Of a stretch of DNA of 6,245 nucleotides, positions 1 to 5,892 are shown piece by piece. Numbering within the stretch: the first letter of the stretch is position 1; every line of letters starts with the position of its first letter. The position numbers and the translations under genes are program-made. Under the pieces are notes generated by a model, which did no database searches, had not been told where the DNA came from, and saw only the letters and a list, made by a program, of their open reading frames with translations. Source of the DNA: Bacillaceae bacterium UBA7792 (GTDB taxonomy: Bacteria > Bacillota > Bacilli > Bacillales > Cytobacillaceae). The stretch spans positions 4,388-10,632 of the forward strand of contig DLCS01000212.1 of NCBI GenBank assembly GCA_002480735.1, given 5' to 3'.

Positions 1-1376
1 TCCTTCAGAACCCCATTCGGTTCTAAATTCTCCGCTTTTTGGAATGCCTTCAAGGCTGACTCTGTTTTCTCATCAAAGAATCCATCTTCTCTTCCTGGGT
101 CATATCCTAAGGCTTTTAACATACCTTGCGCTGATTTGATTTGAGCGGACGTACTTGATAGCTTAAATTCTTCCTCAGGATTAATCAAGGTTAAGGTTGA
201 ATAATCAGGTAGGGCCACCTCGTAATCAGGCTTGATTCCTTTCTCATGAATCCAATTTTCCTTCGGTGTTAGCCATTTCTCCGTTGTAAACTTCAAAGTA
301 GAGCCGTCATCAAAATCCTGTGGACGTTGTACCGTACCTTTCCCAAAGGATTTTTCCCCGACTAAAGGAACCCCTGCCGATTCACTAACAGCCGCAGCGA
401 ATATTTCAGAAGCACTTGCACTGCCCTTATCAATCACGACCACAAGAGGAATATTTGAGCTGTTCTTGTTACTTGACTTCATTTCCTCAATATTTCCATC
501 ACGGTCCTCTATTTTGAAAAGAACCTTCCCTTCTGGGACAAACAGACTGGAAATTTTAATCGCTTGATCTAAAAGACCACCAGGGTTCTGACGTAAATCC
601 AGAACGATGCCCTTCATTCCCTGTTTTTGTAAATCATTCAATACATCGACCAACTCCTTCGATGTATTCTCAGAAAACGACGTAATTTGCACCTTCGCAA
701 TCGATTCATCAATCATTTCACCATGCACTGTCTCTAGCGGGATTGTGTCACGAACAACAGTAATTTTTATAGGTTCGGTTTGTCCAGGACGCTGTATCGT
801 CAGTTCAACCTTCGTTCCCTTTTTCCCTCTAATGAGCATGACGGCCTCTGTTGAGCTCATGCCCTGTATACTCTTACCGTCTACAGCCAAAATTTTATCC
901 TCCGGCTTGATTCCAGCTTTTTCCGCAGGAGATCCCTTCAGAGGTGAGACAACGACAATGAAGCCCTCTCTCTCTTGAATCTCAGCACCTATCCCTTCAA
1001 AGGAGGAGGAAATGCTTTGATGGAAGCTTGCCGCCTCATCTTCATTCATATAGTCAGAGTATGGATCATCCAGCGATTCGACCATTCCATTGATGGCACC
1101 ATTCACCAGCTTATTTTCATCAACATCTTTATAATACTTTTCCTTAATAGTGTCAAAAGCCGTATACAGCTTTTCAAACTCTTTTCTTTCTTTTATTACA
1201 GGAACAGCTTTTTCATCACCGAATGCCAATGCAAAGGTGGTAATCCCTGCTGATAAAAATACAACAAAGAACAGAAGCATGACGAAGTGGAACTTTTTCA
1301 TCTGAATGAAACCAGATTGGTTCTCGCCTGGCTCTTTGTTTACGTCTTCGTTTTCCAAACCATTCACCACTTTCAT
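1..1376 (-). CDS. ctpA: Carboxy-terminal processing serine protease CtpA (S41 family), 3' end cut by window edge
   Basis: This is a membrane-anchored S41 peptidase of the tail-specific or C-terminal processing type, which acts outside the membrane. I read 458 codons from ATG at 1376; the stop lies beyond the left edge. In order there is a short hydrophilic N-terminus, a hydrophobic anchor or signal segment (about residues 29-52), a PDZ domain (about 125-210) and the catalytic domain. The motif GSASASE holds the expected nucleophile Ser321. FGKGTVQ supplies Lys346 and Gln350, with the 25- and 4-residue spacings of the B. subtilis CtpB Ser-Lys-Gln triad. After about residue 412 comes a peptidoglycan-binding repeat (SAQGMLKALGYD...ALKAFQ), so it probably works at the wall. 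The start has only a weak AAGG ribosome site at 1385-1388; the alternative ATG at 1301 has none. Lying next to yodJ and deoD favours CtpA over CtpB. The family assignment is firm; the exact paralogue name is less so. Confidence 0.9.
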   Translation of the reverse strand, partial: MKVVNGLENEDVNKEPGENQSGFIQMKKFHFVMLLFFVVFLSAGITTFALAFGDEKAVPVIKERKEFEKLYTAFDTIKEKYYKDVDENKLVNGAINGMVESLDDPYSDYMNEDEAASFHQSISSSFEGIGAEIQEREGFIVVVSPLKGSPAEKAGIKPEDKILAVDGKSIQGMSSTEAVMLIRGKKGTKVELTIQRPGQTEPIKITVVRDTIPLETVHGEMIDESIAKVQITSFSENTSKELVDVLNDLQKQGMKGIVLDLRQNPGGLLDQAIKISSLFVPEGKVLFKIEDRDGNIEEMKSSNKNSSNIPLVVVIDKGSASASEIFAAAVSESAGVPLVGEKSFGKGTVQRPQDFDDGSTLKFTTEKWLTPKENWIHEKGIKPDYEVALPDYSTLTLINPEEEFKLSSTSAQIKSAQGMLKALGYDPGREDGFFDEKTESALKAFQKAENLEPNGVLK

Positions 1377-1397
1377 TTCGGTCGAACCTTAGTATTT

Positions 1398-1427
1398 AGA
1401 ATAACATTTTTATAAAAAAATTAACAA
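1398..1427 (-). promoter_or_regulatory. Candidate sigma-A promoter of ctpA
   Basis: On the minus strand TTGTTA (1422-1427) and TATTCT (1398-1403) lie 18 bp apart. Each matches the sigma-A consensus at 4 of 6 positions. The predicted start near 1391 would leave a leader of about 15 nt containing AAGG. The surrounding DNA is very AT-rich, so chance matches are likely, and read-through from yodJ is equally possible because no clear terminator follows yodJ. Confidence 0.35.
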
Positions 1428-1443
1428 AGAAAAACAGACAGAC

Positions 1444-1462
1444 TGTTAATAAAATATTAACA
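1444..1462. repeat. 19-bp perfect palindrome between yodJ and ctpA
   Basis: TGTTAATA and its exact reverse complement TATTAACA flank a 3-bp AAA spacer. It sits 11 bp past the yodJ stop and upstream of the ctpA promoter candidate. On the minus strand it also contains TTAATA and TTAACA on an 11-bp period. It is not followed by a uridine tract immediately after the stem, so it does not look like an ordinary terminator. An operator role is only a possibility. Confidence 0.45.
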
Positions 1463-1473
1463 AATTATGATCA

Positions 1474-2286
1474 CTATATTTTTTCGACGATCTTGAAGTA
1501 TTCCTCAAGCGTTAACTGCTGTTTATAAATCGTAGTTGCCGCATCTACTCCAACATAACGGAAATGCCATGGCTCATATTGATATCCGGTAATGCTTTCT
1601 TTTCCTTTTGGATATCTTAAAATAAAGCCGTATTTATGGGCGTTGCTCGCCAGCCATTTTCCTTCCTTCGTTTCACCAAAGGATTCGATTAATTCGAGTC
1701 TAACACTACGGCTAGAAATATCCATCGCAAGGCCTGTTTGATGTTCACTATAGCCTGGAATGGCGACAACAGTTGCAGCGGCGGCCTGTCCCACTTGGTT
1801 GGACTTGGCATCAAAAACATTTTTTTGACGTGTATAGGAACGATAGCCTGAAACAGCAAAGAGCTCTACCCCATTATTCTGAGCTTCCTCAAACATCGAT
1901 TCTAAGCGCTCGGCAGCTTCTCTACGCAAATAGCTTTTCTCTATGTCAACGTCACCAAATGAAAAAGCAACATTAGGGCGAACTAAATCCTCAGGTGAAT
2001 AATCAGAGGGCAATGCGAATTCCTTGTTGACTAAAGCCAGGATGTTTAACGGATTTTGGATCACCATTTTTCCGTCTACCTCTTTAATATCATTAAAGAA
2101 TTGAGAATCTAAAGTAGGACGGGTTTCCTCTGCTCTAGGCTTTTCTTGTTTTGTTTTCTGTGCTCCTTGATGCTCATCGTTTGAGTTTACAAACGGAATC
2201 TTATCCACAAAGCCATGAAATGGACTGCAGCCACTTAAAAATCCAATAATACCCAATGTACATCCAATGATCATTAATTTTTTCAT
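1474..2286 (-). CDS. yodJ: VanY-type D-alanyl-D-alanine carboxypeptidase lipoprotein (YodJ-like)
   Basis: This is a zinc-dependent D,D-carboxypeptidase (peptidase M15, VanY family) that removes the terminal D-Ala from peptidoglycan stem peptides on the outer face of the membrane. From ATG at 2286 it has 270 residues. A signal sequence of about 19 residues ends in a lipobox FLSGC with lipidated Cys20. A charged linker (about 35-60) follows, then the M15 domain (about 115-255). Key motifs are SGYRS (146-150), SEHQTGLAMD with zinc ligands His182 and Asp189, and EPWHFR with catalytic Glu238 and third ligand His241. An upstream in-frame ATG at 2316 would add 10 residues (MNLKKIWWVR), but it has no ribosome site. 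ATG 2286 has GGTGGG five bases upstream and gives a normal lipoprotein signal. The nearest -10-like element is TAGAAT upstream, without a convincing -35. All catalytic residues are present, so it is probably active. Confidence 0.9.
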   Translation of the reverse strand: MKKLMIIGCTLGIIGFLSGCSPFHGFVDKIPFVNSNDEHQGAQKTKQEKPRAEETRPTLDSQFFNDIKEVDGKMVIQNPLNILALVNKEFALPSDYSPEDLVRPNVAFSFGDVDIEKSYLRREAAERLESMFEEAQNNGVELFAVSGYRSYTRQKNVFDAKSNQVGQAAAATVVAIPGYSEHQTGLAMDISSRSVRLELIESFGETKEGKWLASNAHKYGFILRYPKGKESITGYQYEPWHFRYVGVDAATTIYKQQLTLEEYFKIVEKI

Positions 2287-2395
2287 TCTTACCCACCAAA
2301 TCTTTTTCAAATTCATATAAAATATACTTATTTATTCTACAATAACTTCGCCCAGAAGGATAGGGAAATTAGTAGCTGAAAATTAGTTCGGGTAC

Positions 2396-2430
2396 AAAAA
2401 TAGCTCCACTTTATTAAAAAAGTGAAGCTA
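2396..2430 (-). terminator. Intrinsic terminator of deoD
   Basis: The arms 2401-2412 and 2419-2430 form a 12-bp stem with one mismatch and a 6-nt loop. On the minus strand this is followed by five T residues (2396-2400). It starts 10 bp past the deoD stop, so deoD transcription should end here and yodJ should need its own promoter. Confidence 0.8.
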
Positions 2431-2439
2431 AATAAACAG

Positions 2440-3141
2440 TTATTTCGTCACGGCTTCCAATGCAACCTCAATCATTTCATTGAATGTTGTTTGTCTTTCC
2501 TCTGCAGTGGTTTCTTCTCCCGTTAATATATGGTCACTTACAGTTAAGACAGACAATGCCTTGCGTCCATATTTTGCCGCCAGCGTGTACAGAGCAGCTG
2601 TTTCCATTTCAATCGCGAGGATTTGGTATTGCGCCCATTTTTCATGATCGGCATGATCATTATAAAACATGTCAGCCGTAAATACATTTCCAGCCTTTAA
2701 GTGCAAACCCTTTTCTACCCCAGCTTCATAGGCCTTCCTCAAAAGCTCAAAATCAGCTGTCGGGGCATAGTCGATACCTCCAAAGATGAATCGGTTCATT
2801 TGAGAATCAGTAGATGCGCTCATTGCAAGAATGACATCTCTTACTTTTACATCCTTTTGGATCGCACCACAAGTTCCAACCCGTATAAGATTCTGTACAC
2901 CATAGCTCTGCATAAGCTCATTAATATAAATGGAGATGGATGGTACTCCCATGCCTGTCCCTTGAACTGAAATTCTTTTCCCTTTATAGGTACCTGTGTA
3001 GCCTAGCATGTTGCGAACTTCGTTATAGCAACTCACATTTTCCAAAAATGTCTCTGCAATATATTTGGCACGCAATGGATCCCCAGGTAATAAGACTGTG
3101 TCAGCGATTTCATTTTCCTTTGCTCCAATATGTATACTCAT
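2440..3141 (-). CDS. deoD: Purine nucleoside phosphorylase, DeoD type
   Basis: This cytosolic hexameric-type enzyme splits purine (deoxy)ribonucleosides with phosphate into free base and (deoxy)ribose-1-phosphate for purine salvage. The 233 residues match the family's usual length and align end to end with B. subtilis DeoD as I recall it. Visible active-site features are His4, the phosphate-binding GDPLR (Gly20, Arg24), Arg43 and Arg87 (in LIRVGTCGA), aromatic Phe159, the ribose-binding EME (178-180) and the catalytic Asp203 in VSDH. Nothing is missing. AGGAGGAG ends 6 bases before the ATG, a strong ribosome site that fixes the start. The gene is flanked by its own promoter and terminator, so it appears monocistronic. 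It is oriented away from the small plus-strand ORFs, sharing a 139-bp divergent intergenic region with them. Confidence 0.97.
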   Translation of the reverse strand: MSIHIGAKENEIADTVLLPGDPLRAKYIAETFLENVSCYNEVRNMLGYTGTYKGKRISVQGTGMGVPSISIYINELMQSYGVQNLIRVGTCGAIQKDVKVRDVILAMSASTDSQMNRFIFGGIDYAPTADFELLRKAYEAGVEKGLHLKAGNVFTADMFYNDHADHEKWAQYQILAIEMETAALYTLAAKYGRKALSVLTVSDHILTGEETTAEERQTTFNEMIEVALEAVTK

Positions 3142-3178
3142 ATATATCTCCTCCTATGATAAATAAAGAGCCATGTTT

Positions 3179-3207
3179 ATTATACCCTTTTATATAAGGT
3201 TTGTAGA
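3179..3207 (-). promoter_or_regulatory. Sigma-A-type promoter of deoD
   Basis: On the minus strand a perfect -10 TATAAT (3179-3184) lies 17 bp from TCTACA (3202-3207), which matches the -35 consensus at 4 of 6 positions. Transcription would start near 3172, giving a leader of about 30 nt that contains the strong deoD ribosome site. Confidence 0.65.
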
Positions 3208-3226
3208 AAGAAATTGGTATAGATTT

Positions 3227-3238
3227 TTTTGATCAAAA
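3227..3238. repeat. 12-bp perfect palindrome TTTTGATCAAAA in the deoD / small-ORF divergent region
   Basis: The palindrome is exact. It lies upstream of the deoD -35 on one side and 43 bp before the first small ORF on the other, a position where an operator could act on either unit. It may equally be chance in AT-rich DNA. Confidence 0.35.
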
Positions 3239-3280
3239 GGGAAATGCTATTTTTAGGGCTGATAAAGGAGGAGAATTTTC

Positions 3281-3412
3281 ATGGCGAAGGAAAAAATGAG
3301 CAAAAAATTACGGCAGGCTGTCCAGCATGCAAATGAAACAAATCCATCATCAAGATCCAATACGGAACCGCATACATCGCTGACGGTTAGAAGACAGCAT
3401 AAAAAATCATAG
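3281..3412 (+). CDS. Small basic protein of unknown function, 43 residues (first gene of a pair)
   Basis: I do not recognise this protein. It begins MAKEKMSKKLRQAVQHANET and ends RRQHKKS. It is hydrophilic, strongly basic, lacks cysteine, tryptophan and hydrophobic stretches, and has a Ser/Asn/Thr-rich middle (about residues 18-36) that is probably disordered. AAAGGAGGAG at 3264-3273 lies 7 bases before the ATG, a near-ideal Bacillus ribosome site. This, with the linked second ORF and its terminator, is the main evidence that it is real. It overlaps a longer antisense ORF (3253-3441, minus) that has no such signals. Size and composition resemble minor small acid-soluble spore proteins, but that is inference from composition only. 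No convincing promoter was seen upstream. Confidence 0.72.
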   Translation: MAKEKMSKKLRQAVQHANETNPSSRSNTEPHTSLTVRRQHKKS

Positions 3413-3421
3413 GAGGCGGCT

Positions 3422-3553
3422 ATGGGAAAGAAGAATCGCAATCGAATTAATCAACCGAAGAAGAATAACCATATTCCTGCAGAGGATATCGTTGCGGAAC
3501 ACGAGGCGCATGCGAAGGAGCATTCAGCCCGAAAACGAAAAGACACGCAATAA
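3422..3553 (+). CDS. Small basic protein of unknown function, 43 residues (second gene of a pair)
   Basis: I do not recognise this protein. It begins MGKKNRNRINQPKKNNHIPA. A basic Asn/Lys/Arg-rich N-terminal third is followed by a short stretch with helical character (AEDIVAEHEAHAKEHSARKR, about residues 20-39) rich in Ala, Glu and His. It has no cysteine and no membrane segment. The start lies 9 bp past the stop of the first small ORF. Its ribosome site GGAGG overlaps that stop codon (TAGGAGG), which is typical of translationally linked genes in one operon. A very strong hairpin follows directly after the stop. It may be another minor spore-core-type or nucleic-acid-associated peptide, but nothing in the sequence proves it. 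Confidence 0.72.
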   Translation: MGKKNRNRINQPKKNNHIPAEDIVAEHEAHAKEHSARKRKDTQ

Positions 3554-3597
3554 AAATAATGTGTTCCCCTAGCCAAACTTAGGGGGACACATTATTT
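3554..3597. terminator. Strong bidirectional terminator between the small ORFs and spo0M
   Basis: The arms 3554-3571 and 3580-3597 pair over 18 bp with one G-T pair and an 8-nt loop. The stem has a GC-rich top and an AT-rich base, giving T-rich 3' flanks in both directions (ATTATTT on plus, ATTATTTTTATT on minus). It starts at the base after the stop of the second small ORF and ends 13 bp from the spo0M stop, so it should stop both convergent transcripts. Confidence 0.9.
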
Positions 3598-3610
3598 CTA
3601 CCTGTATTCA

Positions 3611-4381
3611 TTATGAAAACTGTCTAATGACATTTTCGATTTTCTGTCTCATAGCTGGGATATCAGCTGTAGAAACTGTTACTCGTACATTCGTTTCATC
3701 CATTTCTAAAGCTTCAGCTAATAGACCGGTTAATCCCCTCGCTCTTCTGTCAACCTGCATCATAATCTCCATGTCTGAGCTTGAGTTTGGAAAAAAGACT
3801 AGCTCGAGCTCATCAAGTCGTCCACGAAAGGCGCCTGAAATAGGGACAAACTCAAACTCCTGGATAAATGGCAATCTGCGTCTAAGTCGATAAGGTGCTT
3901 GCTCACATTCGGCTTCTCTCAGCCTGAATCCCATATCACTGACAGCATTAAAGACGGATTCCATCAATTGATTGGGGACAACCCTTAAATAATCCTTATC
4001 TGTTGGATCCACAGCATTTTTCACATCCAACCCGGTAGCAACCCAAACCTTCGTTCTACCGATAGTGAGTGGTGTATCACTTGGTAAGCGAAACGAAATT
4101 GGAATTTGCTTTCTTTCATTCGGTCGAATGGTAAATGGCTCAGTTAATCGGAACCGATCAATTTGACCTGTTTGATGAAACCTTTTGTCATTTTTTTCCA
4201 CGATATAGGAGGTATTAAGAGTCAAATAAATTGCATCGATTTGCTGTTCAAGGTTTCCACCTTGAATCTCGACAACTCCCCTTATCTCTTCTCCGGGTGC
4301 GACTGTATCTCTTTCCAGCTTTGTATCAACCTTAGCAGCACCTATACCAACACTCGCAAATATCTTATTAAAAAAAGACAT
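3611..4381 (-). CDS. spo0M: Sporulation-control protein Spo0M
   Basis: The 256-residue cytosolic protein is typical for Spo0M. The N-terminus MSFFNKIFASVGIGAAKVDT and the following AxGEEIRGxVEIQGG segment (about 29-42) are hallmarks of the family. The whole first half (about 1-135) is an arrestin-like beta sandwich, including IPISFRLP (93-100) and the TKVWVATGLDV stretch (110-120). The C-terminal part contains ELELVFFPN, a RRARG motif (212-216) and a final acidic-helical tail. In B. subtilis the protein influences sporulation onset and cell-envelope or division behaviour; its biochemical activity is not settled. GGAGG lies 8 bases before the ATG. Upstream is an ECF-like promoter, listed separately. 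It converges on the small-protein operon across a shared terminator. Identification is confident from overall sequence character. Confidence 0.95.
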   Translation of the reverse strand: MSFFNKIFASVGIGAAKVDTKLERDTVAPGEEIRGVVEIQGGNLEQQIDAIYLTLNTSYIVEKNDKRFHQTGQIDRFRLTEPFTIRPNERKQIPISFRLPSDTPLTIGRTKVWVATGLDVKNAVDPTDKDYLRVVPNQLMESVFNAVSDMGFRLREAECEQAPYRLRRRLPFIQEFEFVPISGAFRGRLDELELVFFPNSSSDMEIMMQVDRRARGLTGLLAEALEMDETNVRVTVSTADIPAMRQKIENVIRQFS

Positions 4382-4422
4382 CCGTTAATCCTCCCCTATT
4401 TCATTCTCAAATTAGCTGATTT

Positions 4423-4458
4423 ATATTCTATTACGTGTTCATATATCGATAAGTTTCA
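4423..4458 (-). promoter_or_regulatory. Sigma-W (ECF)-like promoter of spo0M, with an overlapping sigma-H-like -10
   Basis: On the minus strand TGAAAC (4453-4458) and CGTA (4432-4435) are separated by 17 bp. Both are exact matches to the sigma-W consensus elements. Just downstream, ATAGAATAT (4423-4431) fits the sigma-H -10 RnnGAATWW, but its -35 is poor. From memory, B. subtilis spo0M is under sigma-W and sigma-H control, which agrees. A TTGACA (4459-4464) adjoins the -35, but no good sigma-A -10 is paired with it. Confidence 0.65.
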
Positions 4459-4488
4459 TGTCAAAACAAAAAACTGTTTCTTTCCACC

Positions 4489-4520
4489 AAAAAATGTTCA
4501 CCTTTTCTGGCGAACATTTT
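4489..4520 (-). terminator. Terminator downstream of yozD
   Basis: AAAATGTTC (4491-4499) pairs perfectly with GAACATTTT (4512-4520). The stem extends by two G-C pairs past a mismatch. On the minus strand it ends in six T residues. It lies about 25 bp past the yozD stop and separates yozD from the spo0M promoter. Confidence 0.75.
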
Positions 4521-4545
4521 CCATAAGGCTTAGGATTAATTGCCT

Positions 4546-4719
4546 TCATATATCCTCCATTTCCTCGTCAATAATACTTTTTGCTAATAAATATTCAAAA
4601 GTAATGTCTGCGAGCTCCTCTAGTTCTGTATCAGTAGGTGCGTATCCTCTTCGAATTAGCTCCTTGAAGAAAAAATCTGCAATTTCTTCCGTATCAATGA
4701 ATACATCGATCTCTCTCAC
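4546..4719 (-). CDS. yozD: YozD family protein, 57 residues, GTG start
   Basis: This is a small acidic cytosolic protein of unknown function. Its body, DTEEIADFFFKELIRRGY then LADITFEYLLAKSIIDEE, closely resembles B. subtilis YozD as I recall it, about 58 residues long. I start it at GTG 4719 because AAAGGGGG (4727-4734) lies 7 bases upstream and the length then matches the family. The in-frame ATG at 4788 would add 23 residues (starting MISKETRMKK) with no ribosome site and no family counterpart. Two amphipathic helices (about residues 10-25 and 32-50) are likely. A sigma-E-like promoter and a terminator flank it, so it is probably a single-gene unit. In B. subtilis it follows yodL and yodM, which are absent here. 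Confidence 0.85.
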   Translation of the reverse strand: MREIDVFIDTEEIADFFFKELIRRGYAPTDTELEELADITFEYLLAKSIIDEEMEDI

Positions 4720-4740
4720 AGCATCGCCCCCTTTGTACAG

Positions 4741-4769
4741 AATGTATGATGCTAAAACCTTTTTCATTC
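4741..4769 (-). promoter_or_regulatory. Candidate sigma-E-like promoter of yozD
   Basis: On the minus strand CATACATT (4741-4748) fits the sigma-E -10 CATACAnT exactly. GAATGAA, 14 bp upstream (4763-4769), is a partial -35 match. Transcription would start near 4734, just at the ribosome site and downstream of the upstream ATG codon, which would force use of the GTG start. It suggests mother-cell expression, but it is one weak motif pair. Confidence 0.35.
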
Positions 4770-4857
4770 TTGTTTCCTTGCTAATCATTAGGCATATTTA
4801 TCCACTGGACGAGCATAGGATGATTTATAAGTTCATTTTGAATGGAGGAATAATTAG

Positions 4858-5016
4858 ATGATAACCATTTCAAAGGCTTTTGAATCATTTAGGAAGGATG
4901 TTAATGAGGAAAATAGTGTTACTCTAGCTATATTTGAAAAGATAACGTCAATCCTTTTTAAAGGGGTGTGCATTTTAGGAGTACCCTTATTAGCTTATAT
5001 GCTCTTCTTTGTTTAG
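4858..5016 (+). CDS. Small single-pass membrane protein of unknown function, 52 residues
   Basis: I do not recognise this protein. It has a polar N-terminal part (MITISKAFESFRKDVNEENS) and a hydrophobic C-terminal segment (about residues 32-52, ILFKGVCILGVPLLAYMLFF) ending in Phe-Val. It is therefore probably a tail-anchored or single-pass peptide with a cytoplasmic N-terminus. GGAGG (4844-4848) lies 9 bases before ATG, a good ribosome site and the main evidence of translation. It is transcribed away from yozD and towards yodN; its stop is 7 bp from the yodN stop. No convincing promoter was seen in the 138 bp separating it from yozD. Codon use is ordinary for the region. It could be chance, but the site and the membrane-protein composition favour a real gene. 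Confidence 0.6.
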   Translation: MITISKAFESFRKDVNEENSVTLAIFEKITSILFKGVCILGVPLLAYMLFFV

Positions 5017-5019
5017 GTT

Positions 5020-5045
5020 CCGCCTAGCTCTTGTTAAGTGGGCGG
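5020..5045. terminator. Hairpin over the yodN stop codon, possible convergent terminator
   Basis: CCGCCTA (5020-5026) pairs with TGGGCGG (5039-5045), including one G-T pair, around a 12-nt loop. Neither flank is a clean T tract (CTATTATT on plus, GAACCT on minus), so intrinsic termination is uncertain. It is the only hairpin seen in the 7-bp convergent gap, and it extends into yodN coding sequence. Confidence 0.4.
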
Positions 5046-5722
5046 CTATTATTAACAATTAATTGGAGTTTTCGAAGAATGACCTTCATGATTTGCTTGT
5101 ATTCTTCATCGTGAAACATATCGAATAATAGGGCATAGTCATTATAAATATCAAGTAATCCATCGATCAATTGGCTTAATTCCTTCTTCTTGTGTAAATA
5201 TTCTTTCTCAGCTTTTCTGAACGAGGTGATAGGCTGAGTTAATTCGAGTGGTCTTTGCTTTTTATTAGCAAAGTATAGGAGCCCTAGCTTCTGAATAAAC
5301 GTATCAGCACTTTCAGCATCAACAATTAGCATGAGCTCTTCTTCCCCGGCCTCAAGCCATTCTCCGTCACTGATCCGTGATAATTCGTAAATGATATCTT
5401 CCCAAGCATCTTCCTTATATCTCCATATTTCTGTTCTAAAACCGACCACCCTAAATAAGTCGGCACCATATTCCTTTACTTGAACAATATCCCCGATAAA
5501 ATAGCGGTATTCAATGTCAATTCGCTCCTTCTCCATGACATTACCTTCAAATTCAGCTAAGGATTGAAGACTGGATTCCATAAACAATCCATCGCTCCCA
5601 TTTATCCTGTAGACATGCATTCCATCTAACCATTTGACATCAGTTATTTTTCCTACTGTTCCACTCTTTGTGATCACGACTGTATCACCGATTTTAAATT
5701 TCGCTCTATTCCTTTCATTCAT
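5024..5722 (-). CDS. yodN: YodN-like conserved protein of unknown function
   Basis: This soluble 232-residue protein has no signal or membrane segment. The name rests on position between yozD and yozE and on general size; its function is unknown. Two similar short beta modules are visible. The first is FKIGDTVVI...GTVGKITDV...YRINGSDGLFMESSL (about residues 9-52). The second is YFIGDIVQVKEYGADLFRVVGF...YELSRISDGEWLEAGEEEL (about 74-130). Both open with an F-IGD-V motif and resemble SH3-like or KOW-like barrels. A helical C-terminal part (about 167-225, KAEKEYLHKKKELSQLIDGLL...) could form a coiled coil. GAGGAG lies 9 bases before the ATG and settles the start. A hairpin sits over its 3' end, and a TATAAT lies upstream. 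The modular reading is mine from the sequence. Confidence 0.75.
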   Translation of the reverse strand: MNERNRAKFKIGDTVVITKSGTVGKITDVKWLDGMHVYRINGSDGLFMESSLQSLAEFEGNVMEKERIDIEYRYFIGDIVQVKEYGADLFRVVGFRTEIWRYKEDAWEDIIYELSRISDGEWLEAGEEELMLIVDAESADTFIQKLGLLYFANKKQRPLELTQPITSFRKAEKEYLHKKKELSQLIDGLLDIYNDYALLFDMFHDEEYKQIMKVILRKLQLIVNNSRPLNKS

Positions 5723-5767
5723 TTGTTCCAGCTCCTCAGGCGATGAGTCGCAAGTTTAAGTTGCTAC

Positions 5768-5796
5768 ATTATATGCAGCAGTCGATAAATCGTACG
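5768..5796 (-). promoter_or_regulatory. Candidate promoter of yodN
   Basis: A perfect TATAAT (5768-5773, minus) lies 46 bp before the yodN ATG and predicts a leader of about 38 nt with the ribosome site. The hexamer 17 bp upstream (CGTACG, 5791-5796) is a poor -35, so an activator would be needed or the site is weak. Confidence 0.4.
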
Positions 5797-5851
5797 CTCC
5801 AATCGTTTATGAAGCAAAAAACGGGAACAGCTACTTAGATTGTCGATCTAT

Positions 5852-5878
5852 AAAAGTCGGCTGGCATCCCAACCGACT
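5852..5878 (-). terminator. Second hairpin of a tandem terminator after yozE
   Basis: AGTCGGCTGG pairs with CCAACCGACT (one mismatch inside) around a 4-nt loop, and on the minus strand it is followed by TTTTATAG. It stands about 15 bp beyond the first yozE terminator and would catch read-through before the yodN promoter. Confidence 0.6.
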
Positions 5879-5892
5879 AACATTTCCGTTAT

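Noticed and set aside
607..1253. Plus-strand ORFs at 607-978 and 975-1253
   Set aside because: They lie antisense inside ctpA, have no family resemblance, and the minus frame carries an intact S41 protease with all catalytic residues.
3194..3220. Sigma-B-like AGGTTTGT followed by TGGTAT upstream of the small ORFs
   Set aside because: The spacing is only 10 bp, where about 14 is needed.
3216..3250. Sigma-F-like GTATA and GGAAATGCTA pair upstream of the small ORFs
   Set aside because: The spacer is 18 bp instead of about 15, and the -10 has a mismatch at a key position, so it was not listed as a promoter.
3253..3441. Minus-strand 62-residue ORF antisense to the small basic-protein pair
   Set aside because: No ribosome site or family resemblance was seen, and the plus strand has two ORFs with strong ribosome sites and a terminator.
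4163..4861. Plus-strand 232-residue ORF spanning the spo0M 5' end and yozD
   Set aside because: It runs across a terminator, two promoters and two recognised minus-strand genes. Its product looks like low-complexity Ser/Ile-rich antisense translation.
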